A DNA stretch of 64,000 nucleotides from Phytoseiulus persimilis (Eukaryota; Arthropoda; Arachnida; Mesostigmata; Phytoseiidae). The position numbers and the translations under genes were made by a program. The stretch lies in assembly GCA_037576195.1 (NCBI GenBank), contig CM075101.1, forward strand, positions 30,442,001 through 30,506,000. Direction: 5' to 3'. The notes under the pieces were generated by a model, which had not been told where the DNA came from, did no database searches, and worked only from the letters and a program-made list of their open reading frames with translations. This document shows positions 11,591 through 23,418 of the stretch, in pieces (the stretch's first letter is position 1; the number at the start of each line of letters is the position of its first letter).

Positions 11591-13658
11591 AGTTCATCGC
11601 TACAACCCAATTGTTTGCATTTTGGACTTGCTGCTTTTTCGGGATTCGCCCCGTGATCTTCGGCCCTTACAACCCTCTGACCCCGAATCTCCTTACTGAG
11701 GATCACGGCGGGCTGATGAATATATTTTTGTGGGAGTTCTCTCTTGGAGAAGAATCGAATACTGATGAGACAAGTTGCTGAGTACCGTCTAAATGGTGGA
11801 ATACCGATCGACAGCGAGCAGGTTGTGATCATGTTTTCTTGAAAGGCTTGGGATGAGGAGCGTACTTTCAAAGTTTTGAAGATTCTTAGAGTGGATATGT
11901 AATCAAACTATAGAGGGGGTCCTATTTGGTTTGGGCCACCCGTTCGATTATGGAGGCTAAAAGTCCAGAGCTCCGGTGAGACGCGATGCCAGTTGGTCGG
12001 CAGGTATGTCGTCATGATTTTCAATGGACAAAAACTTTCAGTAGCTCAGCGTGTTGCGAAGGTGTGAGATTTACGACGGATTCATCGAATAATTGAGAGT
12101 GCCGTTTTATCCTCCATCAAACATCACCATAAGTGTTTTAGGAAAAGTTCCTCTCGGGCCACAGAGAGACGAGTCCGGTTCATTTGATGACTGAGCTTAT
12201 AGTCAGTTTTCACACGAACGAATCTGCTCGTAACGAGCCGCTGCGTATTTGCTGGACACGAATCGAACTTCTCGAGAGATCCATCATTCGTTCAACAGCA
12301 CGTGTGATATCTTTCTCGGAGGAAATTTCAATAAAACCCAACGCAGGGAGCCCAAGTTTTCCTTGAGACAGCCATGATTAGTGTCAGAAGCGAAACTCCC
12401 AGTATGCGGTTGAAGTCATTGGGACACAACGACAGACACAAGGTCTTGATTGACAGTTCTTCATCGCATTATTCGGAACTGCGACCACGAACGGGAGGGA
12501 TCAGAGAGGGTGCATACCTGAAAGGCCGAATACCCGGTATCCCTACTATTTCTCCACCTCGAATCAAGCCTTGGTTAGAGTCAACGGGACATCCATGCCC
12601 AGCGATGCATCTAAATCCATCGCAAATTATCATGTCGTAGCTCATGCGGAATGAAACGTTCCTTAAAACTGAATATTTGCGCGATTTCCTGCGTGATTCT
12701 GCAAAAATGGATACATAGAGCTACCTGAAGAACAGGATGGAGCCGAATGGCGCGTCGAGCGAACTCGACCTGATCCCTGAAGACTTGAAGCTGACGGAAG
12801 AAAGTGCTGCCACGGGTTTCATTGAATTTCCCTCGAATCAAACGAGACTCCACCTTCTTGACCCCTTCACAGTCTATTCAGGTGGACCCGAATGGAACGG
12901 GTGTCAATATCGCGATCTTGTCGGGCCAGATTTTGTAGGAATCAATGATATAGGTTTCGCATCGACATTTCATTCCAGACATGCAATGGAGCTGAACCCA
13001 TTCGTCAGCTTTCGATCGCCAACTCGATGGATTCTCGTGTACTGTTGTGGTTCTCAGGAGCTCACGAAGCCTCAGATGATTCAAATATGATTTCAGGCGC
13101 CGCTTTCTCTCTGGAAGATACTCAATATGAGCATCGAATCACGCCTGTACGAATCCAATCCGTGGCTTCTATAGCTCCCTCCAAAACTTCAGCTCCCTCT
13201 CATACGTCCCAGGTCCTCGTACAGATTCATCGCTGAGCATAGGAGTCTCGATGTCTTTCACCAAAGCTCCATTTGAGGGGCGAGGAGTTGTCGAGATTCC
13301 GAATTTCCGGGATTCTGGGTATTCCAGTTGGTATCCCGGGTATTCGGAAAGCCGGGTTTCAGGGATTTCGGATCCAAACCTTAAGGAGCACCCATTATGA
13401 GTCGGGGTGTAATCTTGATGTAGTGGAATGGTATGGATCATGCCACGAACGGGACCGGATTCCGCAACTGCGCAGCGGAGTTTGAATGATGGTATGAATG
13501 CTCTAGCGAGCTGGAGCTGCCTTCGGAGATGGGATTTCGGAGGGCGGGAATGCGCAAAACTTCGAATCATGTTCTTAGCGGAACGCCTTTATTGATACGA
13601 ATGGCTACAAAGTTAGTTCATGGAAGATGGTCGGTGATGTGAGCCGCCTGACACATAC
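11591..13658. other. Intergenic stretch downstream of stomatin
   Basis: No gene could be defended here. A 117-codon + frame at 12,737-13,090 and a 133-codon - frame at 13,169-13,570 are open but lack motifs. Around 13,290-13,370 there is a degenerate GGATTC/GGTATTC-type internal repeat. A poly(A) signal for stomatin was not clearly identified. Confidence 0.5.
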
Positions 13659-13965
13659 AGGGTGGTCATCGTAAGTCGGGAATTTTCTTACTCTCTCTTC
13701 TTTTGCTCAAATGTCGGTGAGCAATCATCCAATTCTGGGTTTTCTCGAATCGGTAGAAAATTGAGTTTGGCACTCCAGAATTCGATCGGTCAACTTCAAA
13801 AGTTTGTGGACTGTTTTTTTTTGAGAAAACTTGAAAAAAAAAAGGCAATTCTCGAGCCGATTCACGAAAATCGGAAGAAAAAAATCCAGAATCGGATGAT
13901 TTTTCACCGATTTATGAGCAAAAAAAGAGAGAGTAAGGAAATTCCCGACTTACGATAACCAACCT
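13659..13965. mobile_element. ~305-bp foldback/MITE element
   Basis: The two ends are inverted copies. The left end reads AGGGTGGTCATCGTAAGTC and the right end, reverse-complemented, reads AGGTTGGTTATCGTAAGTC. The match continues through GGGAATTTTCTTACTCTCTC and more loosely for about 100 bp per arm, leaving an A/T-rich centre with a T8 run and an A10 run. No coding capacity is seen. No target duplication is obvious, so the family is open. The many GTAAG and CTTAC strings inside belong to the repeat and are not splice sites of a gene. Confidence 0.75.
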
Positions 13966-14580
13966 TGTCGATCACAGACCCATTCTTCTGGGTCGTGCGT
14001 GAATGCATTTTCTTCCCTATGGCTCTCCTATCTTCTCCCATTCTCCTTTTTTCGTTCGCACTCGCAGTTCCTTTTGTGAAACACAGGGTCTTCCCTTTCT
14101 GAGCTGCTCAACACACAAATAAAAAAAAAGATTAGGACACCTAAATCAAGATCCTGTATCATAAGAGGATGACGCTAACGTCACTGAATTACGCCTCCGT
14201 GATCGGGTTACAGCGTTAGCCGGATTATGCTGCCAAATGTTTCTCATGTGGTTTTCGATGCTCTCGGTTCCCCGGTCGTTCGTAATGTGGAAATCTATCA
14301 CTGGCTCTGATGTTATGGTCCGATCACCGTCTCGCTGTGATGTCATCGCGGTGTCGTGATCGGTTAACCAATCCATCATTTCATCGCGGTGCTCTAATCC
14401 GGGAAACCGGGAGCGAGGCCCAGCTGCTGGGCGAGCATGTTTATGGCTTTTGACAGTCCTTGGACTAATCCTCGATGCGACACCATTCAGGTGTTCCCCG
14501 ATTCCGTCCGCCTACCTCACTTGAGAAGAACGTGAATCAATTTCAAACGCCGTCAACCACGAGTCAGGAGTTGGTTCAGT

Positions 14581-15446
14581 ATGAATTCACGGGAGTCTTC
14601 CATGGGATATTTCTGCGGCGAATCCGAAAACGGGTACGCAACTGATTCGAGTAAGTTTGAGGATACTCGTGCTGGTACCATTCTAACGTTCAGAGTTTTG
14701 AGCACCTGTTCAGTTGGATGCGTTGACCAGGGAACGACTGCCCCCACTCGCACGGATCCGGAATCTATGGCTTCGCTCCCAGACCCAGAATTGTGGCTTG
14801 CTGTCTGGCTTGCCGCAGTGTACGCTTCACTTGCTCATTGGAGATGTTAAACATCCAATCTCGGGAGCTCAGAAGCGGTCGACACCGGGTTTTTCGACAG
14901 CCGATACTGGAAGAAGAGACCTCTCTCACGCTGTCGAGTTCCAATGATGAGAGTATGACTATAGAGTAGAGGAGTCGAGGCGAGGCCGGGAGAAGGAGAG
15001 AGCGATGATATGAAGACACATTAGGAGCGGAGCAGCCCGAGTATAGGAAAAGTGTCCAGCCAATTCGAGGGGGTGAAGTTGGAACCGAGTGAGGCCGTCA
15101 GGAAATTTGCGGAACCCGCGGACAGCAAAAGCCCGCTTGAGGAATAATTGCAGCAAACTTAGCTCGGTCAAACCGATCTGCGAGCTCCGAGATGAGCTGG
15201 AGTCGGAGAAGGCTGAGTGAGATGAATATTGGTGAAGTTGACTCTGTTTGAGTATTTATATACCAAACCTCCGAATTTTATCAATCATGGCACTGCATCG
15301 TGCGCGGATAGCATCTCTCGACGAGCATCGATTCCATAAATGACTCTTTCCCACAAATTTTGATGACCTTCTGAGAATTTCAGTTGATCCTGAGTCGAGT
15401 AGCCGAGAGCGCTCGCGCATTTCCATCATGACTGGGATTCTCAATG
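14581..15446 (+). CDS. Possible 5' end of an unrecognised + strand gene
   Basis: An ATG starts a 23-codon Ser/Glu/Tyr-rich exon (14581-14650) that ends at A|GTAAGT. A second exon (15384-15446) follows a TTTCAG acceptor and joins in phase to read IDPESSSRERSRIS. Both pieces look like a disordered phosphorylated N-terminus. A third exon at 15,628 onward fits the phase less clearly. A - strand frame over the first exon is equally long, so strand is not certain. No downstream domain was found. Confidence 0.3.
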
Positions 15447-17006
15447 GTATGGATCTCGGCCTCGTCCTCAACTGCATCAGCGTGTCAGAAGTGGGAGGAC
15501 CTGAATGAGAGCGCTCCAACTCGCACTTCGGCTGAGGACGACAATTGGATCACTTGACAGGCTGTTATCATCATACACAATGTATAATAAACGAAGTGGA
15601 ATAGCCATCTAGGGGAGTCCGGAAGCAGCAAATGTTAGTTATGGAATTGGGGAGTACTGATGATTCGATCGCGGAGCACTCCTGTCGCCCGCTATCACGA
15701 TTTTATGGCAATGTGATTCTCCGAAAAACTTCCCCGATGTCTCGCTCCGAGTTGGGTAACTACGTTGATCAGATGCGCTCCCTCTGGTGCTCAACAGTCC
15801 ATGTCGTCAATAGTGACCACGATGCTGGAACGACTCATGTCAGCTGATGGAAGCACAGAATCCTGCACGGCTGTTCTAACCGCTGAGCGTATTCGCGAAC
15901 GTTTCTTTGGGGGGTTGTGGTTGTCGAATCAGAGCCCTCCCTCAGCCCCGATGAGCCGTCCCGCAAGCCCTCGCGTCGAAAGCTCTCATTTCTCATTTCA
16001 CGCACCTCTCACCGAGTGCGACAGTGCCTGTCGTTTGTGGGCACTCCATTGATGGTCCGATGTTCGGGAAAAATCCTAACAACTGCACTGAGGGCGATTC
16101 GCGTTGGCTCGCAGATATTCAAGGTCAAAAAGAAGTTGAGTGTCAGATCTCAGGAACCGATAAATTAAAAGCGTAGCTATCGAACCTATGAAGTTCACCA
16201 ACGACACTTCTTCGCCCCGGACGTGTCGACGAAACTGTGGGTACCTGATTTCCTGACTGTCTCACCACCTTATGCGCACCTGGAACGAGATAAAAGGCGG
16301 AGAGATATTCGACTTTTCCGAATCTCTTGCTTTTCGGCTGAATCTCGAGAATCAGCAATCTCACAGAAATGGTCCATTCATATTGGCGAACGGAGGGAAT
16401 CGATGAGGAGGATGACGAAGGTTGAGCAGGCATGGTTGCGTTTGTTTTGTCTGCGAGTGTGTGAGGTTTGTTCGTGCCCAGTCCGAGTAGATTCTCCGAC
16501 AAACAAGTTCCGAGCTCTCCGAGCCTCTCACATTCTCTCACTTCGTCACCCAGAAAACGCTCGTTCTTCCGATGCAGCAGTCCGAGTACTCAACTAGGTA
16601 TCACCTGAGAATCGCCCCTCTTCTCAATCGCGTATCCCTAACCGCTCTGTGCGCGTCTATAATTCGTCCAAGTGCTCTTCCTGTCACGGCAAGATAACTT
16701 GCAAGGATCGTCATGCTATGCCTTATTATCAGGAATGGATGCACGAATTCGGATGAGACACCAACAAGTGGGAGCTCACGTTTGAAGGTTACAAATCGGG
16801 TCCCCACTGGCCAAATTCATCTATACATTTCCAATCTGAATAATAATGGAGTCATGGTAATGTTTACGCTTTGGGGTGATGAGACACTTGCTTAGCCCCG
16901 ACATTCGGTTCGTGATGTCTGCTATATGCCCGATCCCCATGTCAGGCAGGTTGCCTCTTGGCACCGAATTCGAATGTCACTCTGCTCCTAGCGAAGCTCG
17001 TCTTAC

Positions 17007-17152
17007 CTTTTGTCGCGTAGTTTCCTCTCGCTGTCGATAATACTCATTTTGATCATGTTTCATACACACCGGTGAAAGTTCACCAACAACTTTTGAGACA
17101 ATCACCGAGGGTTGCTCAGGCCAAGCGCGGAAATCAGGTTTCACAAATATTT
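17007..17152 (-). CDS. Isolated coding exon, product unknown
   Basis: On the - strand a pyrimidine-bearing acceptor (TCGGAACAG) and a GTAAGA donor bound a 146-nt exon with one fully open frame, encoding a segment that includes VSKVVGELSPVC and ends HDQNEYYRQREETTRQK. A possible following exon at about 16,610-16,770 is open in the right phase. The neighbouring duplicated exon ends in a stop, so this would belong to another gene or to an alternative transcript. No family is recognised. Confidence 0.3.
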
Positions 17153-17267
17153 CTGTTCCGAATGATAATGATATCCTGAACCGCTTCATTGGCCACGAAT
17201 CAAGCTTCAGGCAGCCGTGCCATGTCCGATATGGCACAAGAGTACGGCATTCACTCTCTGTTCCGTG

Positions 17268-17477
17268 TCATGAGCTACCCGTGTCGGACCATAAATAGCC
17301 AATCGCATCCGCCAAAATACGACTCGCGCTCGAAGGGCTTTTGTCAGACGTAGAATCAAAGTGAGTCTGACACCTGATGGTTGATATTGGGTCGAGATGG
17401 GAGTCACAGCCATATGCCTCGTACGGAAGAATCACATCCATCATTTCATACACGCAGCTCACATATCCAATCATCAT
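17268..17477 (-). CDS. Diverged relative of the last exon of the two-pass membrane protein gene
   Basis: This - strand stretch resembles the last exon of the 20-22.5 kb gene without gaps for about 90 bp, with roughly two thirds of bases identical by eye. The protein pattern MMxGxxSCxxxMxDVxxxYxxYGxDxHLD is shared; beyond it the sequences diverge and both end in a stop after about 70 codons. Every frame from the position matching the other gene's acceptor meets a stop at once. A usable acceptor (GATTAG) lies directly before MMIG. It is therefore either a paralogue with a shifted splice site or a decaying duplicate. No copy of the membrane-span exon was found upstream. Confidence 0.55.
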   Translation of the reverse strand: MMIGYVSCVYEMMDVILPYEAYGCDSHLDPISTIRCQTHFDSTSDKSPSSASRILADAIGYLWSDTGSS

Positions 17478-17628
17478 CTAATCGTCGATTCTACGCTGGA
17501 ACGTCTCTCGTCTTCCATTTCCTTTCTCCATCTGAGCGACTTCTCCATTGAATGTTAGATGCAGCATTCTCTTCAATGCACTACATCCGGACTCAATGCG
17601 TACGTGATCAGGTTACGAAGAGGTAAAC

Positions 17629-17828
17629 CTTGTGAATGGTGACTACGATGTCTCGATGGACTGAGACGAGAACACTATCACCCAGCTCCGGGCGGGCATA
17701 AAAGGTCGATTTCGTGGGTATCATCCCCATTTCTCCATCTTCCATCCTTGTCCGAGAGGCCTTGGCGGTCTGGTTTCCATCCTCAGGCTCGGATTTCTGA
17801 TATGAGGCTCGATACTTGACTTGACGCT
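17629..17828 (-). CDS. Possible exon upstream of the duplicated terminal exon
   Basis: This 200-nt - strand exon starts after GTTAG and ends in AAG before GTTTAC. It is open in a frame that joins the MMIG exon in phase 0. It encodes a charged, Ser/Lys-rich segment followed by YARPELGDSVLVSVHRDIVV. It has no membrane span, so if the junction is real the tandem relative has a different front half from the 20-kb gene. Its donor is not strong. Confidence 0.3.
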
Positions 17829-20007
17829 CTAACGTTTTCATCGCGTATGACTCTATACTCGAATTTGAGCAGGTCCAGCATACGCAGAGAACATATGTTT
17901 TCAGTGTTCGTCGGAGCGGTTTGGTCCCATGTGATGTCAGCTGTTCGGAGTAGCTCAGCCCAGGGGATCCTGCTTCGAATACGTGGTCCCAGATCGAGTC
18001 GTTTCACGATCGAGCTTTTTTCTCCGGGCCCAGTCTCTAAGCCCTGATACAGAGTATCGATCTACTCCCCAGCCCGAATGAAGCGCCATCAGACGCCTAA
18101 CGGTCTGCTTTGATGCTCGTTTTTCGGTTGATATGTTTTTTCGTCAGCGTCTCGCCTGGGCATTCCTCCGTTGTTCGTATTCGATTTCGAGAATTAGTGA
18201 TTCCAGCAGCCGTTCATTATTAGCTCATGGTGCACCAGCACGATTTTCGGCACCTCAATGTCCAGTTTTCCGACGGCCCAGCTGTCCGATTTTGCGTTCC
18301 GTTCGAGTGGCCACTGCCTCCTCTCCAATCGTAATAAACTCGGAACCCTGAGTAACTCCATTCGTGAAAGATCGGTTGGCGACTCGACGCTCCAGTTTTG
18401 ATGCCTCCGTGGACGATGATTGCTGTGCCAGTTGGTGAGCGCGCGTATCTGTCTTGAAGTCACATTTCATCTTAAAGGTGGCACATCGCACAATCTTGCT
18501 ATGATCAGCTGCTCGAACATTAGCTGAGACCGGAGTGCGCCCAAGCTGAATGCGTACCGATGGTTCCGGACGAGAATCATAAGGTACGTCTGTAGCGTGC
18601 AGACACGGGAAAGTTTGCAGATCGCCATCTGCATTCGGCGTAGATGAAGCCTTCTGGCCGAGTCTGCGTAATGTCAGCGGGAAGTGACCTTCCTTTGCAC
18701 CGACTCCTGGTCGAACAACAGGAACGACAACCACGCTCAACTCCTTCCTGTTGATGATGGTCCGTCAAACCCTTCGACGTCCACTTCTCACGGCCTCGTG
18801 GAGCGTTTGTGCCAACAGAAACAGAGGGATCTCGTCGACGATCCAACATTCAGAATGCGGCTGCTCACTGGTCTCGTGGTCTTGTAGATAAACAACTACG
18901 GTGATCCGGATCACTGATGGCGATTAACTCAGGTCGAATCTTGGGTCGATTCAAGGAGGACCAAGCGAAACAGTGAGCGCTCGAGGATCTGCGTCATGGA
19001 GGACATTCTTGGGCGCGAGACCTCACCTTCGAGCACATGGACACACTCAAGCTCAAGACAGTCGAAAGAATCTCGGTGTACCCCGCCGGACCGAATAGTT
19101 TGATGAGAAGGCTCACACGGAACGACGAACTCCAACTCATTGGAGAGCGAATGGATTCCCTGCTACCATTGAGCGAGGACCCTGAAGTATTTATCAAGAA
19201 GGTCTGCGCCTGAGGGGGGCGGAGGAAGGACATGGAATAGCGTCGGAATGAATGAACTTCGGATGGATAGCATTGTGAAATGCATCGGTACGTTTCGGTA
19301 AAGAGTGGAAAGTGGTCAGTTAACTTATTCTTGTTGAGTCTACTAAAAATACTGTCCTCGTGCTCACGTCGCAACATATCGTTATTGTATCCGACCAAAC
19401 ATCCGCGTTACGCGGAGTAAATCACCATACAATGGTTGCAATCAATCGACCGCCCTCCTCTGATCTCCGATATTCTGGAAAGCTTCTCAGCTCAGGATTC
19501 GCGTCTCCACGGTCGACTCCCAGGGACGAGGAATTGACTCTGATCATATAAATATTTTATTACGAATTTCCGATCTCTTATTTACAGGGTTCTCGTTAAG
19601 GACTTCACGGAACTAGAGCCTGTGTTTGGCGGAAGCGAACAGCGGCGAATCAACCATGATTTTCTATTTACACTTCTGAAGTGTCAGGGCCGACCACTCC
19701 GGGAAATGAATCGCATTCAGAACCTTCCCCTTCTGGAAATATTTGTGACCTCCCACATGGGTTCTCCAAGTGTGACCTTGCGCGGATGCATGATCTCCCA
19801 TATTTTCCGAGCGGCTCTCGAATCCTGAACGCTGCGACATGATGAAGGACAACAATCCCATCCCCCGACTTGGGTCGGTTGATCGAGTCATGTCCCGTGC
19901 AGGTCCAAGGCTTCGGGAGTTCTCGCGGCTCTCACTTCTCCATTCAGATATCGATTTGCTGCAATCGACGTCTTGGGAAATAACCCTCAAGCTTTGGCGT
20001 ACACTTC

Positions 20008-22554
20008 TCAGATCAGAGGGCTTTCGCGAATTATAACGGAATTCAAGATGGGGAGCGACCCTGACAGTGATGAGTTGATGGTGTAGAACGATGATGAGGC
20101 GGGAGTAATTGGTCGGGATGATGGGAAATCAAGGTGGGTGTCGTAACCGTAGTTCACGTACGAAGGGCTCACATCCACCATCCCGTTGATGCAGCTCATC
20201 GAGCCCATCATCATCTTACGGTCGATCGTATTTGACACTGGAACAATCAAACGGGAAATCCAGATTAGTTTAGTCCGACGAGCTGCCATTCATGACACAA
20301 TGGAGAAGCGATATTATCGAGACGTGATCACATCGTTCGCACCAGCCCGAGCGGCGCGGATCGTAAACCCCTTCCACATTCTTATCATCCGAAGCATCAG
20401 GTCATGCGAGGCATTCGAATCCCGTCATCGAGGAACCCGAACTTACCGCTGGCGATGGCGCTGGAGCAGCAGCAGCACTCGCAGTCTTCCTCAATCAAGA
20501 ACGTTTTCATCTTGTAAATTACCAATGGCAGCGGCAAAAGGAGAATGAGCCCAAAGCAAAACACGGCGAGGCCCACAAGAAAGTGAAGAGGGATCAAAAA
20601 GCCTCCGACTGTGATGATCACGATGCCTGAAATTGAAGAACTCTCACTATAAATATTCATTAGCTTCAGCGGCACGCGCGGTGCCGAAGCCCGAGACCGT
20701 CGTCAAGTTATCACTCGAAGCGCGCCATTCCAGCACAGGGGATTCTGGTGCAGTGGATCGCTTCCGTCGCGTGACTGAATCTGATCATATCACCCTGGTG
20801 CAGGAGATGGAGAAGTTTCGCAAGATACGAAAAATCTGCCTCAAGTGGTATCTGTTCTCGCGCCACTTGCTCTGGGCTTTGCTCATGAAAACGTTCACTC
20901 ACTTGGTACCACGAGTGCTGTAACTGTTTGACGTTTGATCGCAAGCGCAGCTCGCCGTCGGCAGTGGGGTTTCACAGTTGTGAGCTTGTTACGTTTCGAT
21001 GAAGATGCACTTCTCCGCAGCGAAATCTGTGATCGGAATTCGAGAAATTAGTTGTTGCGTGAAGAATCAGAGACATGTATGTTGCGACTGAATTCATCAC
21101 TGATGCCTCGGCTTTTTGCAACCAAGACACCGTGGACAGCGCCGGTTTTCGCAGAACTCGGAATGTTCCATCCGAGTTCTGATTGAGCACGATTCCGTCA
21201 ACCGTGGAGTTCAACCTCAGTAGCCCGAGGTTCGGTGTAAATTGATCGATCCATTGCGCTGAGCTCTCTCAAAGGAGATCCACCTTCTGGTTTTCCAAGA
21301 TCCTTATCTCACTTGGCCAATACGACATGAGTGCATCTTCACAATGATATACGACGCAATGTACAAAAGGTGAGATTCTCAAGTGATGCACTGGATAAGG
21401 AGAGAATGAGTGCGATGGACGAGGGATTTCTCCCGAGTCGAACGAGAAAACACAGTCCGTTCGAAGAACTTCTTCCTGAGGGAACGCCGAGCGACGTATA
21501 GGAGCGCCCGCCTGCCTCACTGACTGTCTTCAGCTGAGCGTCGAATCAGCCAGTGATTCCGCCATCTCATCGGCACGAATGAAGGAAAGCCGCGGCCAAG
21601 CAATTATCAGCTCGCCAAATTGATTATCAGCCGGCAATAGTGGTCGTTTCGACCGCGGCAGAGCCAGAACACGACAAATTTATTAGAGCGAAATTATTTC
21701 ACCGCGATCGGCGAGCGGCCGGATAGACAGGTTCACACTGTCAGACGAGACACGCTTCGCTCCTCGTTGTGGAACCGTTCTTATTCTTTCCCTCTTTGCC
21801 AAACTCGGTTCGAACACTCCTCTCAGCGGTAACGGACTCATGTCAGCCGGTACCAGTTTGTTGCGAAGTTTCTTGCACAGCTTATCAAGCGAAGTGTTGT
21901 ACACATGAGATCTACTCGCGAAAGGACCTAGATTTTGGCAAGCTTTTCTTGGACAACTCATATGGAACACCACTGCGAACGCCAGGGTCGAGTTCCGGAA
22001 TCGACGTTTGCGAACCGCTTAACTTGAACCAGCCAACAATCGAAACGCTCAATCCTAGAGAAGGGTCCTGCGGATCAAGCAAAGTCCATCACGACAAACT
22101 GCGCGTTCGGACTCAATTGACGCAATCTCCACAGACTCCAAATCGCTGACCGAAGCGCAGTCGTTCCGCTCTTTATAGTTAGCAGGTGTCGAGGAGTATA
22201 TGCGATTCTCCAAGACTTGATTTGCCAACGACGGGTGAAAGAGATGAAGTCCGTGAAGCGAATCCGAACTGGTTCCACGGCCAACGATCGATCGATCGAT
22301 CACACCTTCGGGTCGGTACCAGCGAGCTACACACCTTAATCTTCTCGTGTAATATTCGCTAGATGAGCATCTTCCGTCAAAAAATATCCTTGGGGAGATT
22401 CGGGATGGATCTTGTGATTTCCTTTCTCGTCGCCGCCGGGGGATCCATTGGCAAAGCCGCAATGATGCAGGCTCACTCTCGCTTCTAGAATGCCTCCCAC
22501 GTTCAACTCCGGGCGTGTGCCAGGGGCACGAGCCGAGAAACTAATGTCAGGCAT
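20008..22554 (-). CDS. Two-pass membrane protein with cysteine cluster, unrecognised family
   Basis: Four exons (22477-22554, 20903-21026, 20447-20626 and 20008-20237) join in phases 0, 1 and 1, with donors GTGAGC, GTGAGT and GTAAGT and good acceptors, to give 612 nt and 203 residues. Residues 1-26 are polar. Residues 27-56 are basic and Ser-rich (RISLRRSASSSK, like a phosphorylation site) and would stay in the cytosol. Two membrane spans follow at roughly 60-80 (TALVVPSIVIITVGGFLI) and 83-103 (FLVGLAVFCFGLILLLPLPL). Just after the second is KMKTFLIEEDCECCCC, a cluster of cysteines beside the membrane that is a typical palmitoylation site. The tail of about 80 residues is rich in Tyr, Ser and Pro. 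Family and function are unknown. The span topology, the agreeing phases and a diverged copy of the last exon nearby make it a real gene. Confidence 0.78.
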
Positions 22555-22657
22555 CCGGTGCGCTGTCTCGACTACGCGTCACAGGCTAGAACAGTCTCTG
22601 GCGAGTCGGAATACAACGCAAATGCGACTTCGAGACGGGGAACGGCCCCTGCCTCAG

Positions 22658-23418
22658 AGAGAAAGAGCCTCCAACAAAAAATACGGAGAGACCATCGATG
22701 AAAACTTCGTTCAGATCTCCGTGAACGACGCCATGGCTTACAAGAAGGGATTCGATCTGTAAGATCGCTCTTATAACATCGCTTCGCTGACGTCGTTCTG
22801 TAGAGGGGGCCAATCTAACGGTAAGGCACGGCACCTCCTCACATGACAGGAGAAAAATCAGTTACATCATCAATGCAGACACCTCAGATCCGAGAATGAC
22901 CTCATGTCATCGATTTCTGTACTTGCAGAGATCACGCGTGAGACTTGTAGAGTTCTTGGAGTTCTCAAGTCAACGATACAATGAGCGTGTCCGGAAGCGG
23001 AGAAAGCCGAGCGTTCGCAAGCGGCCATTTAAAGTGACCGTCCTACTAACCGAAATCAGCTTCAGAATTCCGTGCCATGAATTCTCTCCCACCCTTGGAG
23101 TCGAAATTGGCTGGGCGAACGGAAGTTCCATGAAGAACCACATCATAGGTTTCTGTTTTCGCTTCAACCCTGTATCAATAACGGTGACGTTGCGATCGAC
23201 CCCTAAGCAGAGTACCAGTTTGGAGTTCTGTGCTGGAAATCTGTTTGTCTCTGGGGGTCCCTGCGGCGGAGTGTTTCGCTTCAGTATAGGAACGATTCGG
23301 ACTCCTTGGCCGTCTTATCTCAAGTCGTACGTTGGATGCATACACCAAACAATACGAACCCCGTTTCCGCAAGAAGATGACGGCCCTGAAGTCGATGAAC
23401 GCGGAGTTAAGAGATAAA
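22658..23418 (+). CDS. Two spliced exons of an unknown + strand gene (3' end)
   Basis: An exon from about 22,659 (acceptor CCTGCCTCAG) to 22,758 ends at a GTAAGA donor and contains YGETIDENFVQISVNDAM. An exon from about 23,335 to 23,418 joins in phase to give a charged helical segment (YTKQYEPRFRKKMTALK) and a stop. No start exon was found, and the first exon lies only about 100 bp from the start of the divergent membrane-protein gene, so either a first ATG inside this exon (GCCATGG at about 22,730) is used or the model is incomplete. Confidence 0.33.

Noticed and set aside
11338-11871. 177-codon - strand frame
   Set aside because: It is antisense to the last stomatin exon and its flank; the + strand coding is certain and explains the lack of stops.
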